Assembly (NCBI GenBank): GCA_028819505.1
Contig: JAPPLH010000085.1
Span: 1 to 58,467, forward strand
DNA: 58,467 nt
DNA from: Acidimicrobiaceae bacterium
Lineage (GTDB): Bacteria > Actinomycetota > Acidimicrobiia > Acidimicrobiales > Aldehydirespiratoraceae
Direction: 5' to 3'
Each line of letters begins with the position of its first letter. Positions within the stretch are counted from its first letter, which is position 1. The notes under the pieces are model-generated. The model saw only the letters and a program-made list of their open reading frames with translations. It was not told the origin of the DNA and made no database searches. Below are positions 8,888 through 17,147 of this stretch, piece after piece. A program made the translations under genes and the position numbers.

Positions 8888-9784
8888 TCACGACGCAGAA
8901 CTCTGGAACCCGGCAGTGGCTCCGGCGGGGATCACCCCGTAGGTCACGCCGAGGCGGCTTAGCCAGCGCCGGTAGGCGATCGCTGAGCGGTCGGCCCGGA
9001 TCGGGGTCTCAGCCCGCGGATCGAGCGGCAGCAGCTTGGGGTGCTGGTTCTCGAGGATGGGCTTGTCCTGGCCGATTATGTTCTGCTGGAACCAGCGGAT
9101 CTCCTGATCGGTGCTCACATCGTCGAGCACGCTGAGGAACAGGTGGGCCCTGATCCGGGTGTCGGTGAGGGGATGGATGAAGATGCCGATGGCGTCGAGC
9201 CTCTCGGCGTCGGCCGGCGACGACTTGTACAGCATGGCGGCGTAGGGATGGGGCACCCGGTAGATGTAGTCGGCCAGCACCGCCTGAGAGGACGACGCGG
9301 CGGCGCGCGGCTGGTAGAAGGCGCAGTCGAAGGCCCATAGCTCCCCGTCGCGCTCCTCGACCCGGTACTCGGCCACCTCGGTGTGGGGCTCCTCTCCGAG
9401 CATTCCCGTATGCACGTAGGGGAAGTGGGCCATGTCCAGGAAGTTCTCCACCGCACGGGGGGCGGAGACGTCGATGCCGACGGTCACGGCGTTGAGAGTG
9501 CGCCGATCGTCCTCGTCGGTCTCGGGGACGGCGAACACGTCGCCGTCGGGCGCCCCCAGAGTCGTCCAAACGAAGCCGTAGTCGGTGCGAACCTCCAGTT
9601 CGCCGTTGGGCGGGGCCTCAGCCCGAGCTGTGCCGTCATCGTCGATCCGGCAAACCAGCGGCTCGCCCAGCAGCAGGGTGTGCAGCGGGCCGCGGCGGAT
9701 CTCGTCGAGATCGGCCACCGCGTGCCACTGATTCAGGATCACCGGATCGGAACAGCCCCGGATGCCGGTCTCAGCCATTGTCAT
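8888..9784 (-). CDS. Aromatic-ring-hydroxylase-like oxygenase alpha subunit lacking the Rieske motif
   Basis: A 298-residue protein starting at ATG 9784 behind GGAGG with 5-base spacing. The C-terminal three quarters resemble the VanA-type catalytic domain of Rieske oxygenases. NFLDMAHFPYVHTGMLGE carries the D-x2-H-x4-H ligands of the mononuclear iron. The N terminus begins like a Rieske domain (VILNQWHAVADLDEI, LLLGEPLVCRIDDDG) but passes straight to LEVRTDYGFVWTTLG. The CxH...CxxH ligands of the [2Fe-2S] cluster and about 40-50 residues are absent, and length is correspondingly short of the usual 340 or so. Reading frame is intact, so this is an in-frame loss. It is the last gene of the purine cluster, 57 bp after the adenine deaminase, suggesting a purine or related heterocycle as substrate. 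An external electron donor or a non-oxygenase role must be assumed. Confidence 0.75.
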   Translation of the reverse strand: MTMAETGIRGCSDPVILNQWHAVADLDEIRRGPLHTLLLGEPLVCRIDDDGTARAEAPPNGELEVRTDYGFVWTTLGAPDGDVFAVPETDEDDRRTLNAVTVGIDVSAPRAVENFLDMAHFPYVHTGMLGEEPHTEVAEYRVEERDGELWAFDCAFYQPRAAASSSQAVLADYIYRVPHPYAAMLYKSSPADAERLDAIGIFIHPLTDTRIRAHLFLSVLDDVSTDQEIRWFQQNIIGQDKPILENQHPKLLPLDPRAETPIRADRSAIAYRRWLSRLGVTYGVIPAGATAGFQSSAS

Positions 9785-9841
9785 GACAGCCTCCGCTCGC
9801 GTCTGGCGCCTCCACAGTAGGCCATGGCACCCGCTCGGCCT

Positions 9842-10858
9842 CTAGCCGACGTAGGCGTCCAGCTCGTTCACCCAGGCCTGCTTCCGGGCCTCGGGCGCGA
9901 AGCTGGCCTCGAGGCTGTTGCGGGCACAGCGGGCCAACTCCTGTCGCGAGAGGCCGAGGGCGGCCGCTGCCGCCAGGTAGTTGTCGGCGACGTAACCGCC
10001 GAAGTAGGCGGGGTCGTCGGAGTTGATGGTGACCTTGAGCCCGGCGTCGAGCAGGCGCTTGAGGTTGTGATCGGCCAGATCGCCGACCACGCACAGGGCA
10101 AGGTTCGACAGCGGGCACACCGTCAGCGGCGTCTGCGCGGCCACCAGCCGGGCCACCAGGTCGGGATCCTCGGTGCAGCGCACTCCGTGGTCGATCCGCT
10201 CCGCGCCGAGCGCGTCGAGGGCGCCGGTGATGTAGGCGGGCGGCCCCTCCTCGCCGGCGTGGGCCACCGAGCGCAGACCGGCGGCCCGGGCCATGGCGTA
10301 GGCCTCGGCGAAGTCCTCGGGCGGATGGTCCACCTCGGAGCTGTCGAGCCCCACACCGATGATGCTGTCCAGCCAGCCCTCGGCGGCCCGGAACGTCTCG
10401 CAGGCGGCTCCGCCGCCGAGGTGCCGCAGGAAGCACATGATGAGCGCGGAGGAGATCCCGCACTGGGCCTCGGCGTCGGCCATCGCCGCGGTGAAGCCCT
10501 CCATGAACACGTCGAATCCCACGTCTCTTTCGGTGTGGGTCTGCGGGTCGAAGAACATCTCGGCCCGCCGCACACCGTCTGCGTGCGCCCTGTGCAGGTA
10601 TGCGGCCATCAGGTCGTAGAAGTCCTGGGTGGTCCGCAGCACGGCCGCGCCCTGGTAGTAGATGTCCAGGAACGACTGGAGGTCGGTGAACGAGTAGGCG
10701 GCCCGGACGGCGGCCTCGTCGGCGAAGGGCAGCTCGACCCCGTTGCGTCCGGCCAGCTCGAAGAGCATCTCCGGCTCGAGGGTCCCCTCGATGTGCAGGT
10801 GCAGCTCGGCCTTGGGCAGTCCACGCACGAAGCCGTCCAGATCCGCTTCTGGTGTCAT
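9842..10858 (-). CDS. Adenine deaminase, adenosine-deaminase fold
   Basis: This 338-residue enzyme starts at ATG 10858, preceded by AAGGAG. It has the metal-dependent deaminase ligands HLHIEG (H20, H22), HAGEEG, DHGVRC and NSDDPAYFGGY. HIEGTLEPE and the DDPAYFGGY form are typical of the adenine aminohydrolase branch rather than true adenosine deaminase, which more often has HLDGSL. The expected reaction is adenine to hypoxanthine plus ammonia in the cytosol. Hypoxanthine could feed the xanthine-dehydrogenase-family genes at 23-27 kb. It sits directly behind the two nucleoside permease genes, in the same transcription unit. Databases may label it adenosine deaminase. Confidence 0.85.
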   Translation of the reverse strand: MTPEADLDGFVRGLPKAELHLHIEGTLEPEMLFELAGRNGVELPFADEAAVRAAYSFTDLQSFLDIYYQGAAVLRTTQDFYDLMAAYLHRAHADGVRRAEMFFDPQTHTERDVGFDVFMEGFTAAMADAEAQCGISSALIMCFLRHLGGGAACETFRAAEGWLDSIIGVGLDSSEVDHPPEDFAEAYAMARAAGLRSVAHAGEEGPPAYITGALDALGAERIDHGVRCTEDPDLVARLVAAQTPLTVCPLSNLALCVVGDLADHNLKRLLDAGLKVTINSDDPAYFGGYVADNYLAAAAALGLSRQELARCARNSLEASFAPEARKQAWVNELDAYVG

Positions 10859-10907
10859 GATCCTCGTCTCCTTGACTCGGCCGCGGCTGGGCTCCGGGCC
10901 GGCGGGC

Positions 10908-11894
10908 TCAGCGCTCCTCGCGCGCGTACGGGATGGCCAGCGCGGCCGGCGCGGCGGTGGACCGCACCCGTCTACCAAGCTTCACCGCCCCCGCCGGGAT
11001 GAGGATGGCCACCAGTGTGACGACGTAGGGCAGCATCGACAGGAAGAAGCTGAGGTCGCTGGCCCCCATGAACGGCAGGCCCCAGCCCCGGGCCTGGGCG
11101 GTGGTGTCGAGCGAGATCATCGATCCGTACAGCAGTGCCCCGGCCACAGCCCACCCCGGCCGCCAACCCGCGAATATCACCACCGCCAGCGCGACCCAGC
11201 CCCGGCCCCGGGCGATGTCGGGAGACCATGTGGGGGTGAACGACAGCACCATGTAGGCGCCGCCGGCCCCGGTCAGCGCCGCGCCCAGCACCGAGTAGAA
11301 GATCCGCCAGCCGGTGACGCTGACGCCCACCGCGTCGGCCGCGGCCGGGTTCTCGCCCACGGCCTTCATGTTCATGCCGTGGCGGGTGCGGAACAGCACG
11401 AACCACAGCACCACCGGCAGCCCGACGTAGGCGATGTAAACGACCGGATCGTGGAAGAAGAACGCCGACACCGCATCGTTGTCGTCGAGGACTCCGCCCG
11501 GGTTGACCTCGCGGAACAGCGTCTGGATGGGCGTGCCGTTGCGGTTGACGCCCAACTGGTTGGACAGGCCGATGCCCCCCAAGGCCAGCGCCAGCCCGAC
11601 CAGCACCTGGCTGGCCCGGAAGGCCACCACGCACAGCGCGAAGATCAGACCGGCCGCCGCGGCCGCCATCATGCCGATGAGCATGGCCAGCCAGGGGCTC
11701 TCCACTCCCCACGACAGCACCGCGATCACCGAGTACACCGCGCCGATGCCGATGAGTCCCTCCTGGCCCAGGTTCAGCACCCCGACCCGCTCGCCGAGCA
11801 TGGCCCCGGTGGCGGCCAGCATCACCACCGCGCTGGCCGGGATGGCCGAGCCGATCAGGCTCAGGAAGGCGTTCTCGATGATGGCGAGAATCAT
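10908..11894 (-). CDS. Nucleoside ABC transporter, second permease (NupQ-like)
   Basis: A 328-residue hydrophobic protein with about eight to ten membrane segments, in the branched-chain/BMP-type permease family. MLGERVGVLNLGQEGLIGIG and RHGMNMKAVGENPAAADAVG are characteristic of the YufQ/NupQ subunit. Its start overlaps the stop of the first permease by four bases (ATGA), implying translational coupling. With the other permease, the double ATPase and the lipoprotein it should form a complete purine nucleoside importer in the cytoplasmic membrane. Confidence 0.9.
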   Translation of the reverse strand: MILAIIENAFLSLIGSAIPASAVVMLAATGAMLGERVGVLNLGQEGLIGIGAVYSVIAVLSWGVESPWLAMLIGMMAAAAAGLIFALCVVAFRASQVLVGLALALGGIGLSNQLGVNRNGTPIQTLFREVNPGGVLDDNDAVSAFFFHDPVVYIAYVGLPVVLWFVLFRTRHGMNMKAVGENPAAADAVGVSVTGWRIFYSVLGAALTGAGGAYMVLSFTPTWSPDIARGRGWVALAVVIFAGWRPGWAVAGALLYGSMISLDTTAQARGWGLPFMGASDLSFFLSMLPYVVTLVAILIPAGAVKLGRRVRSTAAPAALAIPYAREER

Positions 11895-13045
11895 GGGCCC
11901 GCCCCCTTCCGAGCGGCAACGGCCTCGTCGGCCGCCGCCCCGGACTCGTCGGCGGCGTCACGGCGTGCCACCCGGTATCGGGCCGCGATCTCCCCGAGGG
12001 CGATGCCGGTGAGGATCACGCCGTAGACGGCGAAGATGATGTACACCGACAGGCCCTTGGTCTGCAGCACTATCCCCGCGTAGAACATCGACGCGATGAA
12101 CAGCCCGCCGCCGATCACGCCCCAGAACGCGGCGCCGGCCAGAGCGGCCACGATGAAGCCCGACAGCCCGAACTGGGCCGAGAACCCGGCGTTCATGGCC
12201 TGCGCCCCCGGGGCGCTCAGCTGGAGCATCCCGCCCAGGCCGGCGATGGCCCCGGTGAACAGCATGACGACGAGTATCCGGCGGCGCACAGCGATGCCGG
12301 CGAAGCCCGCGGCCCGCGGGTTGCCGCCGATGATGTCGATCTCGTAGCCGATGGTGGTGGAGCGGAACACCCACCAGAGCACCGCCGCGATGGCCAGGGG
12401 AACGAGCAGGGCGATTGTCACCGAGTCGGCGCCGGGTATGCCGGGCAGGGTGAACGGCACCTCGCGGGTGGACTGGATGACTGCGGCCTCCTTGTCGCGC
12501 CAGAACCCCAGCGCCGACCAGGTCACCAGCTGGAGGGCCACGAAGTTGAGCAGCAGCGTGGTGATGATCTCGTTCACGTCCCAGTAGGCCCGGGCCAGCG
12601 CGGGCACCAGGATCCAGGCCGCGCCGGCCAGCGTTGCGGCGGCGGCCATCAGGATCAGCACCAGCCAGCCGGGGCCGTCCATGTGGATGCCCACGCCCAC
12701 CGCGGCCAGCGCGCCCATGAGGAACTGGCCGTCGGAGCCGATGTTCCATACCTTCATCCGCAGCGACAGGGCCACGCCCAATGCGGTCATCAGGATCGGG
12801 ATGGCCCGCAGGGCCACCCCCTCGACGCCGCGCTGGCGGCCGAAGATGGCGTCCAGGGCCTGCCAGAAGATCAAGAAGGCGTTGCGCCCGGTGAGCAGCA
12901 GCAGGATCCCGACCACGACCATGGCGCCGACCGCGCCGCCGATGCGGGTGAGAGCGGCCCGCTTGGCGTCGACCTCCAGACGCCGCTCCAGCCGCCACGG
13001 CGTCGCCGACAGCACCGCGCCCGCCATCGACGCCAGCGGAGTCAT
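11891..13045 (-). CDS. Nucleoside ABC transporter, first permease (NupP-like)
   Basis: A 384-residue membrane protein with a long hydrophilic N terminus before the first membrane segment (VGAMVVVGILLLLTG). The stretch SLRMKVWNIGSDGQFLMGA and the loop IIGGNPRAAGFAGIAVRRR identify the YufP/NupP family. The C-terminal tail is charged and Ala-rich. It lies 43 bp after the ATPase gene and overlaps the next permease by four bases. It forms the channel together with that partner. Confidence 0.9.
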   Translation of the reverse strand: MTPLASMAGAVLSATPWRLERRLEVDAKRAALTRIGGAVGAMVVVGILLLLTGRNAFLIFWQALDAIFGRQRGVEGVALRAIPILMTALGVALSLRMKVWNIGSDGQFLMGALAAVGVGIHMDGPGWLVLILMAAAATLAGAAWILVPALARAYWDVNEIITTLLLNFVALQLVTWSALGFWRDKEAAVIQSTREVPFTLPGIPGADSVTIALLVPLAIAAVLWWVFRSTTIGYEIDIIGGNPRAAGFAGIAVRRRILVVMLFTGAIAGLGGMLQLSAPGAQAMNAGFSAQFGLSGFIVAALAGAAFWGVIGGGLFIASMFYAGIVLQTKGLSVYIIFAVYGVILTGIALGEIAARYRVARRDAADESGAAADEAVAARKGAGP

Positions 13046-13088
13046 GCGGCCTCGCTCGCCGCCCCGGCGGCCCGGGACAATGCCGGTC

Positions 13089-14621
13089 TCACGCCACGGC
13101 CCCGGTGATGGAGTGGCCTCCCATCAACAGGCCGATGTGCTCCCGGTCGGCCTCCGCCGCCTCGAACACGCCCATGATCCGGCCCTCGTAGATCACCGCT
13201 ATCCGGTCGCTCATCAGCAGCACTTCGTCGAGGTCGTCGGAGATCAGCAGCACCGCGCAGCCGCTGTCGCGCCTGTCGAGGATCGTCGATCTGACCTCCT
13301 GGGCCGCGTTCACGTCGAGCCCCCTGGTGGGATGGGCCGCCACCAGCAGCCGGTCGGCGGCCAGGGCCTCCCGCCGGGCCACCAGGCGCTGCTGGTTGCC
13401 GCCGGAGAGCTGCCCGGCGGTGGCGAACACCGAGCGGGTCTGCACCCGGGCCGCCTCCACCAGCTTCCTGGCGAAGTCGATGACGCTCTGCCGGTTGAGG
13501 GTCAGGCCCTGGGAGAACTGCTCGGTCCAGTAACTGTGAAGCACCGCGTTGTCCTTCACCGGCGCGGAGGTGACCATGCCCATCCCGATGCGGTCCTCGG
13601 GGATGTGCCCCACTCCGCTGTCGGTGACGGCCCGCACCGACATGGAGGCGATGTCCGCGCCGTCGACGGTGATCGAGCCGGCCTCCATGCCGCGCAGCGC
13701 GCAGATCACTTCGGCCAGCTCGGTCTGGCCGTTGCCCGACACGCCGGCGATGCCGAGGATCTCCCCGGACCGGACGGTCAGGTCGACGTCGCGCAGCGCG
13801 GCGATCCCGCGGTCGTTGAGGGTCGACACGCCGCGCAGCTCGAGGGCGGGGTCGCCAGTCACGACCCTGTGCTCCACGTCGAGGACCCGCTCCTCGCCGG
13901 TCATGAGCCGGGCGATCTCGCTGGCGGTGGCCCCCTCGGTAGGGCGGGTGATCTCCCTGATCCCGTGGCGCAGCACGGTCAGACGGTCCGACACGGCCAG
14001 GACCTCCCGCAGCTTGTGGGTGATGAAGATCACGCTCAGGCCGCCGGCGGCCAGCTCCCGGACCACCGCGAAGAGCTCCTCCGCCTCCTTGGCGGTGAGG
14101 ACCGCAGTGGGCTCGTCGAGGATCAGCACCCGGGCGCCGCGGGCCAGAACCCGCAGGATCTCCACCCTCTGCTGCTCCCCCACCGACAGCTGCCAGATCT
14201 TGGCGGTGGGATCGACGCGCAGTCCCATCTCGCCCATGAACCGCTCGGTCCGCTCGTTCAGGGTCCGCTGGCTCACGACCCCCGGCGTCTCGGGCCAGCC
14301 CAAGTGGATGTTCTCGGCCACGGTCATCGGCTCGACCAGCCGGAAGTGCTGGTGGACCATCCCGATGCCGGCGTCGATGGCGTGGGCGGGGCTGCGGAAG
14401 TCCCGCTCGGCCCCGTCCACGACCACCCGGCCGGCATCGGCGCGGTAGATGCCGGCCAGGATGTTGCACAGGGTGGTCTTGCCCGCCCCGTTCTCGCCCA
14501 CCAGGGCGTGGACTTCGGACCATCTCACCTCGAAGTCGACCGTGTCGAGGGCGGCCACGCCCCCGAAGGCCTTGGAGATGCCCCGCGTCTCCACCGCGGG
14601 CCGGGCGCGGTCGCCGGTCAA
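13089..14621 (-). CDS. Nucleoside ABC transporter ATPase with two nucleotide-binding domains (NupO-like)
   Basis: This 510-residue protein has duplicated ABC domains. The first has a proper Walker A (GENGAGKTT, residues 42-50), signature LSVGEQQR and Walker B LILDEPTAVL. The second has the degenerate Walker A GVSGNGQTEL, signature LSGGNQQR and AHPTRGLDV, the pattern known for BMP-type nucleoside and some sugar importers in which only one site hydrolyses ATP. It lies between the lipoprotein gene and the permeases in the order expected for a nupNOPQ-like operon. It is cytosolic, attached to the permeases. Confidence 0.92.
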   Translation of the reverse strand: MTGDRARPAVETRGISKAFGGVAALDTVDFEVRWSEVHALVGENGAGKTTLCNILAGIYRADAGRVVVDGAERDFRSPAHAIDAGIGMVHQHFRLVEPMTVAENIHLGWPETPGVVSQRTLNERTERFMGEMGLRVDPTAKIWQLSVGEQQRVEILRVLARGARVLILDEPTAVLTAKEAEELFAVVRELAAGGLSVIFITHKLREVLAVSDRLTVLRHGIREITRPTEGATASEIARLMTGEERVLDVEHRVVTGDPALELRGVSTLNDRGIAALRDVDLTVRSGEILGIAGVSGNGQTELAEVICALRGMEAGSITVDGADIASMSVRAVTDSGVGHIPEDRIGMGMVTSAPVKDNAVLHSYWTEQFSQGLTLNRQSVIDFARKLVEAARVQTRSVFATAGQLSGGNQQRLVARREALAADRLLVAAHPTRGLDVNAAQEVRSTILDRRDSGCAVLLISDDLDEVLLMSDRIAVIYEGRIMGVFEAAEADREHIGLLMGGHSITGAVA

Positions 14622-14666
14622 CTCGGTCCGGCCGGCTCAGTCAGAGCTGCCGCCCCGGATCAGGGA

Positions 14667-15878
14667 TCAGACCGGCGAGATGCCGGTCACGCCGTCGACC
14701 GGCCAGTCGATGGCGTAGGCCTGCAGCGAGTCGAGGGTCTCGCCGGCTGCCAGCCTCTCGTTGCCCTCGTTGTCGTTGAGCGGGCCCTCGTAGACGTGGA
14801 GCTCGCCGCTGTCGAGAGCGGCCGCGACGCCGGCCACCTCGTCCTGCACGTCCTGGGGGACGTTCGGGCCGAAGTCGCCGATGGGCGTGTCGAGCAGCCA
14901 CACCTCGTCCTGCGACACCCAGGTGCCGTCCAGCACCCGCTGGCACTGCTCGATGTAGAACGGCCCGAACTCCGACAGGTCGAAGTGGGACACGTACTTG
15001 GTGGGCGCCGCCGTGCGGAAGTCGAGGTTCCAGTACCCGGTCCACACCCCGGCCTCCTCGGCGAGCTGCAGGAAGGTGGGCTCGTCCATCACGCCGAACA
15101 GGAAGCCGACGCCGGCGTCGAGCAGGGCGTTGGCCGCCTGGGCCGCCTTCTGCGGGTCGAAGAACGTGCTGACCAGCACGGTCTCGACCGTGGCGTCGGG
15201 GTTGACCGACCGGGCGCCGAGCAGCAGGCCGTTCACGTCGTTGTAGGCGGTGGCGGTGGGGAAGGCGCCGATGTAGCCGATGCGGCCGTTCTCGGTGAGG
15301 TGCCCGGCGGCCACGCCCAGCTGGTAGGCGGTCTTCTCGTGGGCCAGGTAGAACGGGAACAGGTTGTCGCTGTAGTAGTGCCCGTTGATCTCGCAGAACA
15401 CGGTGTCGGGCGCGTTGTCGGACACCTCGGTCAGCAGGCCGGCGTACTCGGTGTTGGCGAAGATGATGTCGTTGCCGTCGTCCACCAGTTGCCGGAACGT
15501 CTCGGTCGTGCCGGCGTCGAACTCGATGTTCGGGACGAACGACGTCTCCACGCGGTCGCCGAAGTGGGCCTCCACGGCCAGGCGGCCCCGGTCGTGCTCC
15601 TGGGTCCAGCCGTTGTCGTCGGGCGGGCCGATGTACACCCAGGCGGCCTTGATCGACTCCTCGCCGGCGGGCGCGGCCGTGGTGGCCGCGGCCGCGGTCG
15701 TGGCCGGCGCCGCGGTCGTGGCCGGCGCGGCCTCCTCGTCGTCGCCGCAGGCGGCCAGCAGAGATCCTCCGACGGCCAGGCCGCCGATCCCGGCGACGCC
15801 CATCTTGAGCGCCTGGCGGCGCGACACCGTCGCGCTGGGCGGGAGGATCAGTCTGCGGTCGTGCTTCTTGTCGGTCAT
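14667..15878 (-). CDS. BMP-family nucleoside-binding lipoprotein
   Basis: A 403-residue exported binding protein. The N terminus combines a twin-arginine motif (SRRQALK, residues 19-25), a hydrophobic core and a lipobox LLAAC with the acylated cysteine at 44, so Tat export and lipid anchoring are expected. A low-complexity Ala/Thr linker (APATTAAPATTAAAATTAAP) follows, then the BMP/PnrA-like domain starting KAAWVYIGPPDDNGWTQEHD. IIFANTEYAGLLTEVS, IGYIGAFPTATAYNDVNGL and LLLGARSVNPDATVETVLVS are family-like. Ligand is inferred as a purine nucleoside from the neighbouring deaminases and transporter genes. It is upstream of the ATPase with a 45-bp gap. Confidence 0.92.
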   Translation of the reverse strand: MTDKKHDRRLILPPSATVSRRQALKMGVAGIGGLAVGGSLLAACGDDEEAAPATTAAPATTAAAATTAAPAGEESIKAAWVYIGPPDDNGWTQEHDRGRLAVEAHFGDRVETSFVPNIEFDAGTTETFRQLVDDGNDIIFANTEYAGLLTEVSDNAPDTVFCEINGHYYSDNLFPFYLAHEKTAYQLGVAAGHLTENGRIGYIGAFPTATAYNDVNGLLLGARSVNPDATVETVLVSTFFDPQKAAQAANALLDAGVGFLFGVMDEPTFLQLAEEAGVWTGYWNLDFRTAAPTKYVSHFDLSEFGPFYIEQCQRVLDGTWVSQDEVWLLDTPIGDFGPNVPQDVQDEVAGVAAALDSGELHVYEGPLNDNEGNERLAAGETLDSLQAYAIDWPVDGVTGISPV

Positions 15879-15919
15879 GTCAGGTGCCTTTCTGGTGTCG
15901 AGACTTGCTCAGGTTTCGG

Positions 15920-16948
15920 TCAGGTCTGGTCGAGGTCGGCGGCGAGCTCGTCGAACTCGACGGCCCACTCCCGGCGCATCCGGCGCTTCTCGGGCTCGTC
16001 GAGCCAGGAGCCGTCGATGCCGTTGAGCATGCACTGGCGGAAGTCCTCCACCTCGAAGCCCATGTGGTTGTGGGCCATGATGTAGTCCTTGGTGGGGTCG
16101 GTCTTGAACATGGGCGGGTCGTCGCAGTCCAGGCTGATCTTGATGCCGAACTCGCGCATCCGCCCGATCGGGTGGTTGTCGAAGTCGTCGTTGAAGTACA
16201 CCCACGCCGTCGACACCGGCGTGCAGGTGAACACCACGCCCTCGTCGCGGCAGCGGCGCATGATGGCCTCGCTCTCGACCACGTGGTAGCCGTGGTCGAC
16301 CCGCTCGCAGTTGAGCAGGTCGAGACAGGTCACGATGTTGCGGGGCGGGGCGTCCTCGGACTGGTGGGCGGTCAGGTGCAGGCCGGCCTGCCCGGCCATC
16401 CGGTAGGACTTCCAGAACCGCTCGGGCGGGAACTCGGCCTCGGCGTAGTCCATCCCGATGCCGATCACCTCGTCGCGGGGATGGTCGAGGAGGGTCTCCA
16501 CCATGGAGACGCCCAGCTCCGGGGTCTCCATGCGGTTGATGGCCGCGATCAGGCGGCACTCGATGCCGTGGTCGGTGCGGGCTGCGTCGATGCCGTCGAT
16601 CAGGCCGTCCACGCAGGTGTCGTAGTCCACGCCTGCGGCCATGTGGGTGGTCGGGTTGAAGAACATCTCCCGGTAGCGCACGTTGTGGTCGGCCGCCTCG
16701 GTGAGGGTCTCGTAGCAGATCCGCTCGAAGTCCTCCCTGTCGATCACCCCCAGCGCGGTGTTGTCGTACATGTGCAGGAACTTGTAGATGTCGGGGTAGT
16801 CGTAGAGGTCCTCCGGCTCCTCGTAGTCGGGCAGCGGCACGTTGTGCTTGTTGCACAGCTCGACCGCGGTCCGGGCCTGAACCGACCCCATGAGGTGCAG
16901 ATGAAGGCTGACCTTCGGGATCGCCTTCAGGAAGGAATCCATGTCCAT
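15920..16948 (-). CDS. Divergent adenosine-deaminase-family enzyme
   Basis: A 342-residue protein; the ATG at 16948 (or 16942, MDSF) is chosen because family similarity begins there and AGGGAG lies upstream. All catalytic positions of adenosine deaminase can be matched: HLHLMG (H16, H18), HQSEDAP for the His/Glu pair, DHGYH and LDCDDPPMF. Three signature neighbours are changed: Met replaces Asp in HLHLDG, HQSE replaces HAGE, and CDDPP replaces SDDP. This places it in a side branch whose substrate may be another purine nucleoside or a modified base. It is the second gene of the purine cluster and is separated from the first by a hairpin. Confidence 0.8.
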   Translation of the reverse strand: MDMDSFLKAIPKVSLHLHLMGSVQARTAVELCNKHNVPLPDYEEPEDLYDYPDIYKFLHMYDNTALGVIDREDFERICYETLTEAADHNVRYREMFFNPTTHMAAGVDYDTCVDGLIDGIDAARTDHGIECRLIAAINRMETPELGVSMVETLLDHPRDEVIGIGMDYAEAEFPPERFWKSYRMAGQAGLHLTAHQSEDAPPRNIVTCLDLLNCERVDHGYHVVESEAIMRRCRDEGVVFTCTPVSTAWVYFNDDFDNHPIGRMREFGIKISLDCDDPPMFKTDPTKDYIMAHNHMGFEVEDFRQCMLNGIDGSWLDEPEKRRMRREWAVEFDELAADLDQT

Positions 16949-17089
16949 GAGCGCGTCAACTCCCTTGCCTGGCTCCGCTTCGCGGACACTACCACCAGGT
17001 GCCTCGCCGCTAGCCAATCCTGGCGCGTGAGCGGGCCTGTGAGCCATCGCCAGCGGAGCTGGAGACGGCTGCGTCCGTCTGGCCACCCG

Positions 17090-17138
17090 CGAATTGGCAG
17101 CGCCATGCACGCATAGCGAGCATTTTGCTGCCAATTCG
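17090..17138 (-). repeat. 49-bp nested hairpin, single diverged copy
   Basis: CGAATTGGCAGC at the left end pairs perfectly with GCTGCCAATTCG at the right around a loop containing a smaller ATGC/GCAT pair. Its length and ends match the three tandem units at 50081-50271. It lies in the gap between two cistrons of the purine cluster, where it could stabilise or attenuate the mRNA. Confidence 0.75.
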
Positions 17139-17147
17139 ACGAGACGG

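Noticed and set aside
14641-15045. Possible extra gene at the 3' end of the lipoprotein gene
   Set aside because: It lies wholly within the lipoprotein gene in another frame and has no domain.
12681-16085. Very long open frame on the plus strand opposite the transporter operon (also 3007-4602 plus, 24453-26828 minus, 55899-58400 plus)
   Set aside because: These mirror strongly supported genes on the other strand. Their products are Gly/His/Val/Arg-rich with no domains, as expected from third-position G/C bias.
16948-17134. Upstream extension of the divergent adenosine deaminase by 62 codons
   Set aside because: The extension would translate the intergenic hairpin and non-family sequence; the family start is at 16948 or 16942.
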